Below the pieces are notes generated by a model. That model saw nothing but the letters and a program-made list of their open reading frames with translations. It did no database searches and had not been told where the DNA came from. A program made the translations under genes and the position numbers. Below, one piece after another: positions 63,335 to 64,000 of a stretch of DNA of 64,000 nt. This DNA is from Malus domestica. Lineage: Eukaryota > Streptophyta > Magnoliopsida > Rosales > Rosaceae. Each line of letters opens with the position of its first letter. Positions within the stretch are counted from its first letter, which is position 1. The DNA is taken from assembly GCF_042453785.1 (NCBI RefSeq), contig NC_091675.1, positions 1,872,501 to 1,936,500 on the forward strand, written 5' to 3'.

Positions 63335-63640
63335 TCATTCATGAGCATCACTCATGACAATCATACATAAACATTCATGACCTTCATTCATGTCAACATT
63401 CATGAGCATCACTCATGTTAACATTCATGAGCATCACTCATGACAACATCCATGAGCATCACTCATGTCAATCAATATAAACATTCATGAGCATCACTCA
63501 TGTCAATCAGCTTCAAAAGCTTCATTTACAGAGCTCTAGATTCAAAAGCTTCATTTACAAAAGCTCCAGCTTCGAAAGCTTCATTTACAGAGCTCTAGCT
63601 TCAAAGCTTCACTTGCAAAGCTTCACCTACAAAGCTTCAG
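63335..63640. repeat. Two adjacent short tandem arrays inside the LTR element
   Basis: From 63335 to about 63505, units of about 25-28 bp contain CATTCATGAGCATCACTCATG. From about 63508 to 63640, units of roughly 15-35 bp contain TTCAAAAGCTTCATTTACA or GCAAAGCTTCACYTACA. The unit sequences are irregular and there are no unique spacers, so this is not CRISPR-like. Confidence 0.8.
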
Positions 63641-64000
63641 TGCAGGGTATACAAATACCGCCTCCGCACAACCGCCACTTCGGCCCATACATGGATTCAA
63701 TTTGAAGTCTCCAGCCAACAGACTCTATTGACCGAAGACTTGGGGGACTACATTATGTACCATATATTGGGCCTCAATTGGGCCTCATGAAAAATATTTG
63801 GGGGACTTAGCCCATTATTTATGTATTAAGGAGCGAGCCCTTATTCTATAAAAGGGACTCCCTCACCTTCATTAGAGAGAAACGCCGCCAGCTGAGCAAC
63901 CGCCTCGCCGCGAGCATCAACTCTAGCCCATCATTTATGTATTGAGGAACGAGCCCTTATTCTATAAAAGGGACTCCCTCACCTTCAACACCACAAGCCG

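Larger units (their letters stand above)
60989..64000 (+). mobile_element. Non-autonomous Gypsy-type LTR element carrying host gene fragments, partial and broken
   Basis: The first LTR covers about 60989-61405, with TTCTATAAAAGGACCCC as TATA region. It is followed at about 61406 by TTTGGCGCCGTCTGTGGG, a primer-binding-site-type sequence of plant Gypsy elements. No polymerase or integrase frame follows. Instead there are three host-gene fragments (61654-62745), A-rich DNA and two short repeat arrays. A purine-rich tract (GACTTGGGGGACTAC) precedes a second LTR-like sequence starting near 63756 (TGTACCATAT), cut by the window end. The two LTR-like ends are of the same family but strongly diverged, so the insertion is old or the ends come from two insertions. 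It is a broken, non-autonomous fossil. Confidence 0.7.

Noticed and set aside
63335-63505. Regular short repeats resembling a CRISPR array
   Set aside because: The units vary, there are no unique spacers of constant length, and the genome is a plant. It is a minisatellite within an LTR element.

Overview
The window is nuclear DNA of a flowering plant, most likely a Rosaceae and probably a Malus/Pyrus-type genome. The evidence is intron-rich plant genes with GT-AG junctions, AT-rich intergenic DNA full of small inverted-repeat transposons, an RTE-type LINE with a TTG-repeat tail, and LTR element types that I remember from apple and pear. The species call is inference; I could not run a search.

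Layout. 1-11414 (+): the 3' part of an unrecognised acidic protein gene whose fourth visible exon is split by a 7.9 kb LINE composite, which in turn contains an old LTR-type element. 11821-12846 (-): an OVATE family protein. 14915-16376 (+): a DUF620 gene with an apparent frameshift. 16757-17912 (+): a promoter of site II, telobox and TATA type, followed by four box C/D snoRNA candidates, two of which match the 5' end of 25S rRNA. 17913-21480: transposon-rich spacer. 21566-23081 (+): a DUF1195 membrane protein. 24828-32189 (-): a 1792-residue GYF-domain protein of the EXA1 type with an eIF4E-binding motif. 35463-36169 (+): dUTPase. 36629-41972 (-): cytosolic glucose-6-phosphate isomerase with a long leader intron. 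43127-43198 (-): tRNA-Glu. 44069-46131 (-): LIKE-COV (DUF502) membrane protein. 46898-48952 (-): a GH17 beta-1,3-glucanase with an X8 module. 51458-55058 (-): a TRM/LONGIFOLIA-type protein. 57420-58440 (-): a BES1/BZR1 transcription factor. 59789-59860 (-): a degenerate tRNA-Asp. 60989-64000: a non-autonomous LTR element carrying fragments of at least three unrelated host genes, running off the window end.

The genes do not form a pathway. Several are housekeeping (dUTPase, isomerase, snoRNA, tRNA), and several others concern growth or shape (OFP, TRM, BZR1, LIKE-COV). The most informative structures are the snoRNA cluster, the exon insertion flanked by a 17-bp target duplication, and the gene-capturing LTR element. 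Exon limits were read from open frames, GT-AG sites and phase; for OFP, DUF1195, EXA1, dUTPase, LIKE-COV, GH17, TRM and BZR1 the lengths sum to whole codons. The internal exons of the isomerase were only partly delimited.
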